DNA from: DATLNF01 sp035536235
Lineage (GTDB): Bacteria > Actinomycetota > Actinomycetes > BP-191
DNA: 37,659 nucleotides
Direction: 5' to 3'
Assembly: GCA_035536235.1 (NCBI GenBank)
Contig: DATLOQ010000026.1
Coordinates: 1 to 37,659, forward strand
Made by a program: the position numbers and the translations under genes. Under the pieces are notes generated by a model. It did not search any database. It was not told the origin of the DNA and saw nothing but the letters and a program-made list of their open reading frames with translations. Shown here piece after piece: positions 30,656 to 37,597 of the stretch; the first letter of the stretch is position 1, and every line of letters starts with the position of its first letter.

Positions 30656-31717
30656 ATGGCAGGGATGGACCGGGAGAAGGCGCTCGAGACCGCGCTGGCC
30701 CAGATCGACAAGAACTTCGGCAAGGGCTCTGTCATGCGTCTCGGTGACTCCGTTCGGGTGCCGATCGAGGTGATCCCCACCGGCTCCATCGCCCTGGACA
30801 TCGCCCTCGGCATCGGCGGGCTGCCGCGCGGTCGGGTGATCGAGATCTACGGGCCGGAGTCCTCGGGCAAGACGACACTGGCGCTGCACGCGATCGCCGA
30901 GGCGCAGAAGGCCGGCGGCATCGCGGCGTTCATTGACGCCGAGCACGCGCTCGACCCCGACTACGCGCAGGCGCTCGGCGTCGACACCGACGCGCTGCTC
31001 GTCTCGCAGCCGGACACCGGCGAGCAGGCGCTGGAGATCGCCGACATGCTCATCCGCTCCGGCGCGATCGACGTGATCGTCATCGACTCGGTGGCCGCGC
31101 TGGTGCCGCGCGCCGAGATCGAGGGCGAGATGGGCGACAGCCACGTCGGCCTGCAGGCCCGGCTGATGAGCCAGGCCCTGCGCAAGCTCACCGGGGCGCT
31201 GCACCAGTCCAAGACCACCGCCATCTTCATCAACCAGCTCCGCGAGAAGATCGGCGTCATGTTCGGCTCGCCCGAGACGACGACGGGCGGGAAGGCGCTG
31301 AAGTTCTACGCGTCGGTGCGCATCGACGTACGCCGGATCGAGGCGCTCAAGGACGGCACCGAAGTGGTCGGCAACCGCACCCGGGCCAAGGTCGTGAAGA
31401 ACAAGGTGGCGAGCCCGTTCCGGCAGGCGGAGTTCGACATCATCTACGGCCAGGGCATCAGCCGTGAGGGCTCGCTGATCGACGTCGGCGTCGACCAGGG
31501 CATCGTGAAGAAGTCCGGCGCTTGGTACACCTACGAGGGCGACCAGCTCGGCCAGGGCAAGGAGAACTCCCGGTCGTTTCTCAAGGACAACCCCGACCTC
31601 GGCAACGAGATCGAGAAGCGGATCAAGGAGAAGCTCGGCATCGGCGTCACCCTCGACGCCGACACCACGCCGCTCGACGCGCCCGGCGTCCCGCTGCCCG
31701 CACCGGTCGACTTCTGA
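30656..31717 (+). CDS. recA: Recombinase RecA
   Basis: A 353-residue ATP-dependent recombinase that forms filaments on single-stranded DNA, promotes strand exchange and triggers LexA self-cleavage. Walker A is GPESSGKT (66-73); VIVIDSVAALVPRAEIEGEMGD (Walker B and L1) and INQLREKIGVMFGSPETTTGG (L2) are intact. There is no intein, unlike M. tuberculosis RecA. The ATG at 30656 follows GGAAGG and gives the usual MDREKALE start; an ATG at 30620 would add 12 residues and lies before the predicted transcript start. It is controlled by an SOS box and a RecA-NDp-like promoter, and recX follows. Confidence 0.98.
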   Translation: MAGMDREKALETALAQIDKNFGKGSVMRLGDSVRVPIEVIPTGSIALDIALGIGGLPRGRVIEIYGPESSGKTTLALHAIAEAQKAGGIAAFIDAEHALDPDYAQALGVDTDALLVSQPDTGEQALEIADMLIRSGAIDVIVIDSVAALVPRAEIEGEMGDSHVGLQARLMSQALRKLTGALHQSKTTAIFINQLREKIGVMFGSPETTTGGKALKFYASVRIDVRRIEALKDGTEVVGNRTRAKVVKNKVASPFRQAEFDIIYGQGISREGSLIDVGVDQGIVKKSGAWYTYEGDQLGQGKENSRSFLKDNPDLGNEIEKRIKEKLGIGVTLDADTTPLDAPGVPLPAPVDF

Positions 31718-31761
31718 CCGGCGTACGGCGGGAGGGCTTCAGCACCATGGTCGTTGCTCGC

Positions 31762-31821
31762 TTCAACTCCGGACTTCGCCCGCGACACGCCGCGCGGATT
31801 GCGTCCAAACGCGGAGTTGAA
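31762..31821. repeat. Long-range inverted repeat in the recA-recX gap
   Basis: TTCAACTCCG (31762-31771) and CGGAGTTGAA (31812-31821) are perfect 10-bp complements with 40 nt between them. The fold would place the whole gap in one large hairpin ahead of recX. Confidence 0.6.
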
Positions 31822-31829
31822 ACGAAGTA

Positions 31830-31846
31830 CGCCGAAGTGTTCGGCG
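31830..31846 (+). promoter_or_regulatory. Hairpin directly before the recX start
   Basis: CGCCGAA, GTG, TTCGGCG form a 7-bp stem ending 7 nt before the recX ATG. It covers the place where a ribosome site should be and none other is seen, so it probably limits recX translation or partly ends recA transcripts. Confidence 0.55.
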
Positions 31847-31853
31847 CTGACAG

Positions 31854-32441
31854 ATGACGTTCGCCCGATCGGCGGGCCGCGGGACTTCCCCGGCGGCCCG
31901 CCGGCGGCGCGGGCGAGATCCCGACGCCGACGCGAGCCGCGATGACGGCCCGGACGCCGACCCGGCGTCGATGGCTCGATCGATCTGCCTGCGGCTGCTC
32001 ACGGCCGGGCCGAAGACGCGGGCCCAGCTCGCCGACGCGCTCGACGCCCGCGACGTCCCGACCGACGTTGCGGCCGAGGTGCTCGACCGCTTCAGCGACG
32101 TCGGGCTCATCGACGATCGGGCCTTCGCCGCGATGTGGGTGTCTTCCCGCCAGATCGGCAAGGGGCTGGCCCGGCGGGCGCTGACCCATGAGCTGCGCCA
32201 CCGTGGCGTCGACGACGCGACCGTCAGCGAGGCAGTGGGCCGAGTGTCCGACGCCGACGAGGAGGCGGCCGCCCACGAGCTCGTCGCGCGCCGGCTGCCG
32301 AGCCTGAACCGCTACGACAGTGCGACGAAAGTCCGCCGCCTCGTCGGCCTGCTCCAGCGCAAGGGCTACTCCGGCGGGCTGGCCTTCCGGGTGGTCCGGG
32401 AGGCCATCGCCGAGGCCGATGTGGCCGCCGACGACAGCTGA
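31854..32441 (+). CDS. recX: Regulatory protein RecX
   Basis: A 195-residue modulator that binds RecA filaments and blocks their activity. It has the three-helix repeats of the family, including SICLRLLTAGPKTRAQLADAL, VGLIDDRAFAAMWVSSR, KGLARRALTHELRHRGV and KVRRLVGLLQRKGYSGGLAFRVVREA. The first 35 or so residues are Arg/Asp-rich and poorly conserved, so the start is less certain than the domain. It follows recA by 136 bp of structured DNA; the amount of RecX relative to RecA is probably set there. It converges on a phosphodiesterase gene. Confidence 0.92.
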   Translation: MTFARSAGRGTSPAARRRRGRDPDADASRDDGPDADPASMARSICLRLLTAGPKTRAQLADALDARDVPTDVAAEVLDRFSDVGLIDDRAFAAMWVSSRQIGKGLARRALTHELRHRGVDDATVSEAVGRVSDADEEAAAHELVARRLPSLNRYDSATKVRRLVGLLQRKGYSGGLAFRVVREAIAEADVAADDS

Positions 32442-32453
32442 GGCCCGCTCAGC
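32437..32453. terminator. Two-way terminator between recX and the phosphodiesterase
   Basis: GCTGAG (32437-32442), GCCCG, CTCAGC (32448-32453) form a short hairpin that includes the stop codons of both convergent genes. It could serve both directions. No T-run is present. Confidence 0.45.
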
Positions 32454-33402
32454 GGCGGGGCGTCCAGCGGACCTTCTTCTCCTTCAGGATCCGCTCCAGC
32501 AGGGTCGGCACGTCGGTCATGATGCCGTCGACCCCGATGTCGATCAGCCAGCGCATCGTCTTCTCGTCGTTGATCGTCCACACGTGCACAGCCAGCCCCC
32601 GTGCGTGTGCATCGTCGACGAACTCCTCGGTGACGACTTCCACGCCCTCGAACTCGACCGGCACCTGCAGCGCGACGTAGCGCGGGTGCGGCGAGCCCGG
32701 CAGCGGCCCCAACGAGCTCAGCTTGAAGGCGCCGGCCTCGCCGAGCGCTAGCGCCGTGGGCGTCGCCGGCGACACCAGCTTGAACTTCTCGATGGCTACG
32801 TCCGAGAAGGAGACCACGATGACGTCGTCGGTCCGTTTGAACTCGGCGAGCAGGTCGGCGATCTGCTGCTCGTAGGGCGTGGTCTCCGGCGCGGTGCGCT
32901 TGATCTCGATGTTCACCAGGTCGCGGGGGAAGGCAGCGAGCACCTCGCGCAGCGTCGGGATGCGGAAGTCCGCGGCGACGTACCCCTTCGGCGGCTTGAC
33001 CTTCCCGGTGGCCACGCCACGGTAGGTGTAGGCGCGCGCGGGCTTGTCGGCGCAGGTGCCGCAGCCCGGCACGAACTCATAGGCAGCGTCGAGGCGCTGC
33101 ACCTCCGCCAGGGTCATCGAGTCAACCCGGCCGGTCCCCTCTGTCGTCCGGTCGACGGTGGTGTCGTGCAGCGCGACGATCTGCCCGTCGGAGGTGGCGT
33201 GTACGTCGATCTCGACGACGTCGGCGCCCTTGCGCTTCGCCGTCTTGAGCGCGAAGAGGGTGTCCGACGGTGCTTCGATCTCGCCCCCCTGGTGAGCGAA
33301 GTGCAGCACCCGACGGTCCAGCCAGGACTCGGTCGCGCCCTCCGCCCCGGGCATCAGGCCGAGCAGGACGAGGCTGGCCAGGACGGGGGCGAGTCGGCGC
33401 AT
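32449..33402 (-). CDS. Secreted glycerophosphodiester phosphodiesterase family protein
   Basis: A 317-residue protein with a Sec signal peptide (MRRLAPVLASLVLLGLMPGAEG). The GDPD TIM-barrel motifs are HQGGEIEAPSDT, VVEIDVHATSDGQIVALHD and VNIEIKR, with a final VWTINDEKTMRWLIDIGVDGIMTD. Family members split glycerophosphodiesters into glycerol-3-phosphate and an alcohol. The usual HRG...PENT is here HQG...PSDT, so the first metal-binding Glu is missing, a feature I believe a subgroup of actinobacterial GDPDs shares. A Cys-x2-Cys (PGCGTC) insert is present. The ATG at 33402 is chosen for the signal peptide; no ribosome site is clear. A longer in-frame upstream reading is rejected. Confidence 0.85.
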   Translation of the reverse strand: MRRLAPVLASLVLLGLMPGAEGATESWLDRRVLHFAHQGGEIEAPSDTLFALKTAKRKGADVVEIDVHATSDGQIVALHDTTVDRTTEGTGRVDSMTLAEVQRLDAAYEFVPGCGTCADKPARAYTYRGVATGKVKPPKGYVAADFRIPTLREVLAAFPRDLVNIEIKRTAPETTPYEQQIADLLAEFKRTDDVIVVSFSDVAIEKFKLVSPATPTALALGEAGAFKLSSLGPLPGSPHPRYVALQVPVEFEGVEVVTEEFVDDAHARGLAVHVWTINDEKTMRWLIDIGVDGIMTDVPTLLERILKEKKVRWTPRR

Positions 33403-33772
33403 AGGTAGAAGGTTCGCGGCCAAGGGCCGAACACCTTCACCCCCAGAAGTGCAGCTCACAGAAACACCCCGTAGCGACTCGGCCACGCCGAGGTTGCAGC
33501 TGCACTTGATCTTCTGGACACCCCGGCCTAGCCTCCGAGGCGGTGAGTTGTCCAATCCGCGACACCGCGGTGCTCGGCATAGCGTGACCCCGACCAGCTG
33601 ACAGACTTCAGACATCTGACGCGCCTCCCGGCGCACGACGCCCTGCCTGACGTACGCCGGCCTCTTCGGCTGTGCGGCCGGACTCCACGTCCGGTCGCCG
33701 CGCGCTGCGCCCTTCTCACCGTGCACCTTCGCGTCTGACCGGGCGCGGGGCCCGCATCGGAAGGGGCTTGCA
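33403..33772. other. 370-bp regulatory stretch before RNase Y
   Basis: No credible gene is present. It should hold the minus-strand promoter of the phosphodiesterase gene and the leader of rny. Visible elements: AAGTGCAGCT (33447-33456) and its complement AGCTGCACTT (33498-33507) 41 bp apart; a promoter at 33506-33534; and within the presumed rny leader, GC-rich hairpins such as CCGGAC-TCCAC-GTCCGG (about 33682-33698). A GGAAGGGG ribosome site ends the stretch just before the rny ATG. Confidence 0.6.
33506..33534 (+). promoter_or_regulatory. Probable promoter of rny
   Basis: TTGATC (33506-33511), a 17-bp spacer and TAGCCT (33529-33534). A start near 33541 would give a leader of about 230 nt. 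The inverted repeat at 33447-33507 overlaps its -35 box. Confidence 0.5.
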
Positions 33773-35497
33773 ATGGGCGCCGCCGAACTCCTCTTCAACC
33801 TGGTATTCCTGCTGATCATCGTGGCGCTGGCCGTAGCCGTGGTGCGCTTTGCCCGCCGCTCGCCCGCCGCTGACTCGGCGTCCGAGATCGCCGAGCTGCG
33901 TCAGCTCCTCCTCGACCAACGCTCCGCAGCTGCGGCTGCCCCGGCCGACGTCGCCGCGCCGCGCGCGTCGATGGACTCGGCGGCCCTGGCGGAGGCCCGC
34001 ATCAGCGCCGAAGCGCTGCTCGCTGAGGCGCGGGACAAGGCGGCAGCGATCACCAGCCACGCGCAGACCGAGGCGAGCACCCTCACCGCCGCTGCGCACA
34101 ACGACGCGGTCGCCGTACGTCGAGACGCCGAGGCCGCTGCGACGGCCGCCGCCGCCGACGCCCGGGCCAAGGCCGATGAGGACCTTCGGGCGACCCGCGC
34201 GGACCTGGAAAGGCGCGAGCAGCGCCTCGCCGAGCGCGAGGAGCGCCTGGACGCCGAGACCTCCCGGGTCGAGGCCCGGGACCGCGAGCTGGCCTCGGTG
34301 GAGGCCGACATCGCCCGGCAGCGGGCTGAGCTCGAAGACGTCGAGGCCGAGCGCAGGCTGATCCTTGAGCAGACTGCCGGGATGACCGCCGCCGACGCCA
34401 AGGCGGAGCTGGTCGCCAGCATCGAGAACTCGGCCAAGCGCGAGGCGGCGGTGATCGTCCGCGGCATCGAGTCCGAGGCCAAGGAGACCGGCGAGGAGCG
34501 CGCCCGCAAGATCGTCACCCTGGCGATCCAGCGGGTGGCCAGCGCCCAGACCGCTGAGTCCGTGGTCAGCGTCCTGCACCTGCCCAGTGACGACATGAAG
34601 GGCCGGATCATCGGCCGTGAGGGCCGCAACATCCGGGCCTACGAGACGATCACCGGCGTCAACCTGATCATCGACGACACCCCCGAGGCCGTGCTCCTCT
34701 CCTGCTTCGACCCGGTACGCCGTGAGGTCGGCCGGCTCACCCTGGAGAAGCTCGTCCTCGACGGGCGGATCCACCCGCAGCGCATCGAGGAGATGCACGA
34801 GCAGAGCCTGGTCGAGGTCGAGGCACTGGTGACGCGAGCAGGCGAGGACGCCCTCGTCGAGGTCGGCATCACCGACATGCACCCCGAGCTGATCAACCTG
34901 CTCGGCCGGCTGCGCTACCGCACGTCGTACGGGCAGAACGTCCTGCGCCACCTCATCGAGGCAGCCCACCTGGCCGGGGTGATGGCGAGCGAGCTGCGGC
35001 TGCCGCCGGCGCTCATCAAGCGCGGCACGCTGCTGCACGACCTCGGCAAGGCGCTGACCCACGAGGTCGAGGGCAGCCACGCCCTGATCGGCGCGGAGAT
35101 CGCCCGCAAGTACGGCGAGGACGAGGAGGTCTGCCACGCGATCGAGGCTCACCACAACGAGGTGGAGCCGCGCACGATCGGCGCCGTGCTCACCCAGGCG
35201 TCGGACTCCATCTCCGGCGGGCGCCCCGGCGCGCGGCGGGAGAGCCTGGAGTCCTACGTCAAGCGGCTCGAGCGGATCGAGGAGATCGCGACGGGCCAGG
35301 AGGGGGTGGAGAAGGTCTTCGCCATGCAGGCCGGCCGCGAGATCCGCGTCATGGTCGTGCCGGACCAGGTCGACGACATCCAGGCTCAGGTGATCGCCCG
35401 CGACGTGGCCAAGCAGATCGAGGAGGAGCTGACCTACCCCGGTCAGATCCGCGTGACGGTCGTGCGCGAGTCCCGCGCGGTCGAGTACGCGAAGTAG
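33773..35497 (+). CDS. rny: Ribonuclease Y
   Basis: A 574-residue membrane-anchored endoribonuclease that starts mRNA decay. One N-terminal membrane helix (about 5-27) is followed by an Ala/Glu/Arg-rich coiled coil (about 40-230), a KH domain (GRIIGREGRNIRAYE from 277), and an HD domain with the metal pair His422-Asp423 in LLHDLGK plus AIEAHHNE. Usual RNase Y is about 520 residues; the extra length is in the coiled coil. A GGAAGGGG ribosome site precedes the ATG. RNase Y is absent from Mycobacterium, which uses RNase E, so this is a lineage clue. Confidence 0.95.
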   Translation: MGAAELLFNLVFLLIIVALAVAVVRFARRSPAADSASEIAELRQLLLDQRSAAAAAPADVAAPRASMDSAALAEARISAEALLAEARDKAAAITSHAQTEASTLTAAAHNDAVAVRRDAEAAATAAAADARAKADEDLRATRADLERREQRLAEREERLDAETSRVEARDRELASVEADIARQRAELEDVEAERRLILEQTAGMTAADAKAELVASIENSAKREAAVIVRGIESEAKETGEERARKIVTLAIQRVASAQTAESVVSVLHLPSDDMKGRIIGREGRNIRAYETITGVNLIIDDTPEAVLLSCFDPVRREVGRLTLEKLVLDGRIHPQRIEEMHEQSLVEVEALVTRAGEDALVEVGITDMHPELINLLGRLRYRTSYGQNVLRHLIEAAHLAGVMASELRLPPALIKRGTLLHDLGKALTHEVEGSHALIGAEIARKYGEDEEVCHAIEAHHNEVEPRTIGAVLTQASDSISGGRPGARRESLESYVKRLERIEEIATGQEGVEKVFAMQAGREIRVMVVPDQVDDIQAQVIARDVAKQIEEELTYPGQIRVTVVRESRAVEYAK

Positions 35498-35574
35498 CGC
35501 CCGCCGACGGAACCGCAGCAGGCCGCACTGCGTCCTAGCATCGTGGACGGAAGAACCGACGATGGGGGTGTCGT

Positions 35575-36198
35575 ATGACGGTCGGCAGATGGGGCCGCAT
35601 GGCGGCGCGGGCGCTTGCGGCCGCGGTGCTGGTTGGCGGCGCGGTGCCGCTGATGGCAGGCACCGCCTGGGCGTGCAGCTGCATCGGCTACTCCTCCGAG
35701 GAGGAGCAGTACCGCGACCGGGCCCGCGCCTCGGCGGTCATCTACACGGCGTTGGTGACCGAGGAGCAGCGACCGGCCCAGCCCAACAACTTCCCGGTGC
35801 GCTACACGATGCAGGTGGAGGACACCCTCAAGGGCGAGGCGACGGGCAACCGCGAGGTCACCACGTCGGACAACGAAGCTTCCTGCGGGCTCGACCTGGA
35901 GCCCGGCCGGCGCGCGCTGGTTCTGGAGTTCGACGGCTCTCGGACCATCAACCTCTGCGACGGCACGACCCAGGAGCGGGTGGACCCGCGAGCCGACATC
36001 GTCCGTGATGAGCTGAGCCGCCCGCAGCCACCCCCGCCCGCGCCACGACCTTCCGCGCCGCCCAACCCGGTCGCCGACCCACCCTCGCTGCCCCGCACGG
36101 GTGCGGAAACGGTGGCCGTCGTCGCCGGCCTCACCCTCGTCAGTGCCGCGGCGGCGGTGGCCGGGGCGAGCGGGGCGCTCCGCCGCAAGGCCTCCTGA
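35575..36198 (+). CDS. LPXTG-anchored secreted protein with TIMP/NTR-like domain
   Basis: A 207-residue exported protein. The signal peptide ends AWA at residue 33, so the mature protein would begin Cys34-Ser-Cys36, as in TIMP metalloprotease inhibitors. Two more cysteines (Cys104, Cys128) could make disulfides in an OB-like domain (VIYTALVTEEQ, PVRYTMQVEDTLKG, RALVLEF). A Pro-rich linker (about 150-170) leads to LPRTG (172-176), a membrane helix and an RRK tail, a standard sortase signal. AWAC is a poor lipobox, so a lipoprotein is less likely. GGGGGTG lies just upstream of the ATG, and TAGCAT (35536-35541) is a possible -10 box. Confidence 0.82.
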   Translation: MTVGRWGRMAARALAAAVLVGGAVPLMAGTAWACSCIGYSSEEEQYRDRARASAVIYTALVTEEQRPAQPNNFPVRYTMQVEDTLKGEATGNREVTTSDNEASCGLDLEPGRRALVLEFDGSRTINLCDGTTQERVDPRADIVRDELSRPQPPPPAPRPSAPPNPVADPPSLPRTGAETVAVVAGLTLVSAAAAVAGASGALRRKAS

Positions 36199-36208
36199 CG
36201 AACCGACG

Positions 36209-36214
36209 TAGGCT
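36209..36214 (+). promoter_or_regulatory. -10 box of a leaderless small ORF
   Basis: TAGGCT ends 6 nt before the GTG at 36221, the same geometry as at ftsK, rimO, clgR and DUF3046. No -35 is clear. Confidence 0.45.
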
Positions 36215-36220
36215 CACCGA

Positions 36221-36292
36221 GTGCCCCACCTCCCGGTGATCTTTGAACCCCGAGCTAGTGCCGTCCGCCCGCCGCGGGTTCAAAGATCGTGA
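36221..36292 (+). CDS. 23-residue upstream ORF, possible leader peptide
   Basis: GTG at 36221 opens a 23-codon frame (starting MPHLPVIFEPRAS, ending PPRVQRS) whose TGA (36290-36292) overlaps the GTG of the next gene in a GTGA. A TAGGCT box lies 6 nt upstream, which fits a leaderless mRNA. The frame spans a 13-bp inverted repeat. The downstream gene has no ribosome site, so its translation probably depends on ribosomes finishing this ORF. Alternatively this is the true N-terminus of the next protein split by a frameshift, or a non-coding leader. Confidence 0.45.
   Translation: MPHLPVIFEPRASAVRPPRVQRS
36238..36288. repeat. 13-bp perfect inverted repeat before the S51 fusion gene
   Basis: GATCTTTGAACCC (36238-36250) and GGGTTCAAAGATC (36276-36288) are exact complements separated by 25 nt. 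The second arm ends directly at the GTG start codon at 36289. It may be an operator, or an RNA hairpin controlling translation. No T-run follows. Its AT content is higher than its surroundings. Confidence 0.8.
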
Positions 36293-37593
36293 CGGGAGGC
36301 GGCGGGGACGGGGGTACGACGCCGCGGCTGCTCACCCTGATCGGGTCGGGCGAGTCCGCGCCCACGATGGTCAAGGTGCACCGCTGGCTGATCGAGCGGG
36401 TCGGCGGGGGTCCGGCGGTCATGTTGGACACGCCGTTCGGCTTCCAGGCCAACGCCGACGACCTGGTCGGGAAGGCGCAGACCTACTTCCGCGACAGCGT
36501 CGGCACTGAGCTCGGCGTGGCGACCTACCGGTCAGCGGACACGGCGACCGACCTCGACCTCGAGCGGGCGCTGACCCGCATCCGCGAGGCGTCCTACGTC
36601 TTCGCCGGACCGGGCAGCCCGACGTACGCCCTGCGGCAGTGGGCCGGGTCGCGGGTCGCCGAGGTGCTGCGCGAGCGGCTGCAGACCGGTGGGGCGGTGA
36701 CCTTCTCGAGCGCGGCTGCGCTCACCATCGGTGTGCTGACCGTGCCGGTCTATGAGATCTACAAGGTGGGCGAGGCGCCGCACTGGCTGCCCGGGCTCGA
36801 CCTGCTGTCGGTCACCGGCCTCAAGGCCGCCGTGATCCCGCACTACGACAACGCCGAGGGCGGCCGGCACGACACCCGCTACTGCTACCTCGGTGAGTCG
36901 CGGCTGGCGGCGATGGAGGCAGACCTGCCCGATGACGTGGGGGTGCTCGGCATCGACGAGCACACGGCGGTGACCTTCGACCTCGACGCCGACACGGCGA
37001 CCGTCGTGGGCAACGGCGGGCTGACCGCCCGCTCCCGCGGTCGCAGCACCACCGTGCCGAGCGGCACGGTCGTGACGGTGGACGAGCTCGCCGCGATGCT
37101 CACCGGCGATGCCTCCCGAGCCGCGAGCGGGTCGTCCGGCAACACAGTGCCGCCGCCGATCTCAGGTGAGGGTGTCGCGGCGGCCGAGTCTCCCGCCCGC
37201 GCTGCGACGCTTGCAGCGGTGATCACCGACCGTGAGGGCAGCTTCGGTCAGGCGCTGGCTGATCGCGACGTGACCGCGGCGGTCGCTGCGGCGCTGGACC
37301 TCGAGGGCGGGCTGGAGGCCTGGTCGCAGGACTCCCTCGACTCCGACGAGCGCGAACGCGGCCGCTCACTGCTCCGCTCCATGCTGGTCCGCCTGGGCGA
37401 GCTGGCCGAGACCGGCGCAGCTGACCCGCGCGAGGTCGTGGCGCCGTACGTCGACCTGCTCCTGACGTTGCGCGCCTCGGCGCGGGAGGACAGGCGCTGG
37501 GCCGACTCCGACCAGGTGCGGGACGGCCTGGCCGCGGCGGGCGTCGAGGTTCGCGACACCACCGACGGCGTCGAGTGGGACCTGCGCGGCTGA
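36289..37593 (+). CDS. Peptidase S51-like protein fused to a CysS C-terminal-like domain
   Basis: A 434-residue two-part protein. Residues about 13-270 look like peptidase S51/cyanophycinase: LLTLIGSGESAPTM, FAGPGSPTYALRQW (105-118), a nucleophile-elbow-like TFSSAAALTIG (138-148; Ser140 or Ser141) and PHYDNAEGGRHDTRY (184-198; His185). A linker leads to residues about 305-434, helical and ending ARAEDRRWADSDQVRD-type sequence and GVEVRDTTDGVEWDLRG, close to the tail of cysteinyl-tRNA synthetase (CysS/YqeB C-terminal domain). GTG 36289 is the only possible start after the in-frame TAG at 36256. No ribosome site is present; it overlaps the small ORF upstream. The substrate is unknown. Confidence 0.8.
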   Translation: MTGGGGDGGTTPRLLTLIGSGESAPTMVKVHRWLIERVGGGPAVMLDTPFGFQANADDLVGKAQTYFRDSVGTELGVATYRSADTATDLDLERALTRIREASYVFAGPGSPTYALRQWAGSRVAEVLRERLQTGGAVTFSSAAALTIGVLTVPVYEIYKVGEAPHWLPGLDLLSVTGLKAAVIPHYDNAEGGRHDTRYCYLGESRLAAMEADLPDDVGVLGIDEHTAVTFDLDADTATVVGNGGLTARSRGRSTTVPSGTVVTVDELAAMLTGDASRAASGSSGNTVPPPISGEGVAAAESPARAATLAAVITDREGSFGQALADRDVTAAVAAALDLEGGLEAWSQDSLDSDERERGRSLLRSMLVRLGELAETGAADPREVVAPYVDLLLTLRASAREDRRWADSDQVRDGLAAAGVEVRDTTDGVEWDLRG

Positions 37594-37597
37594 GCTG

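Noticed and set aside
36276..36288. GGGTTCAAAGATC as a tRNA T-arm or attachment site
   Set aside because: It resembles GGTTCAAAT of tRNA genes, but no tRNA cloverleaf can be built and the sequence is explained as one arm of the inverted repeat.
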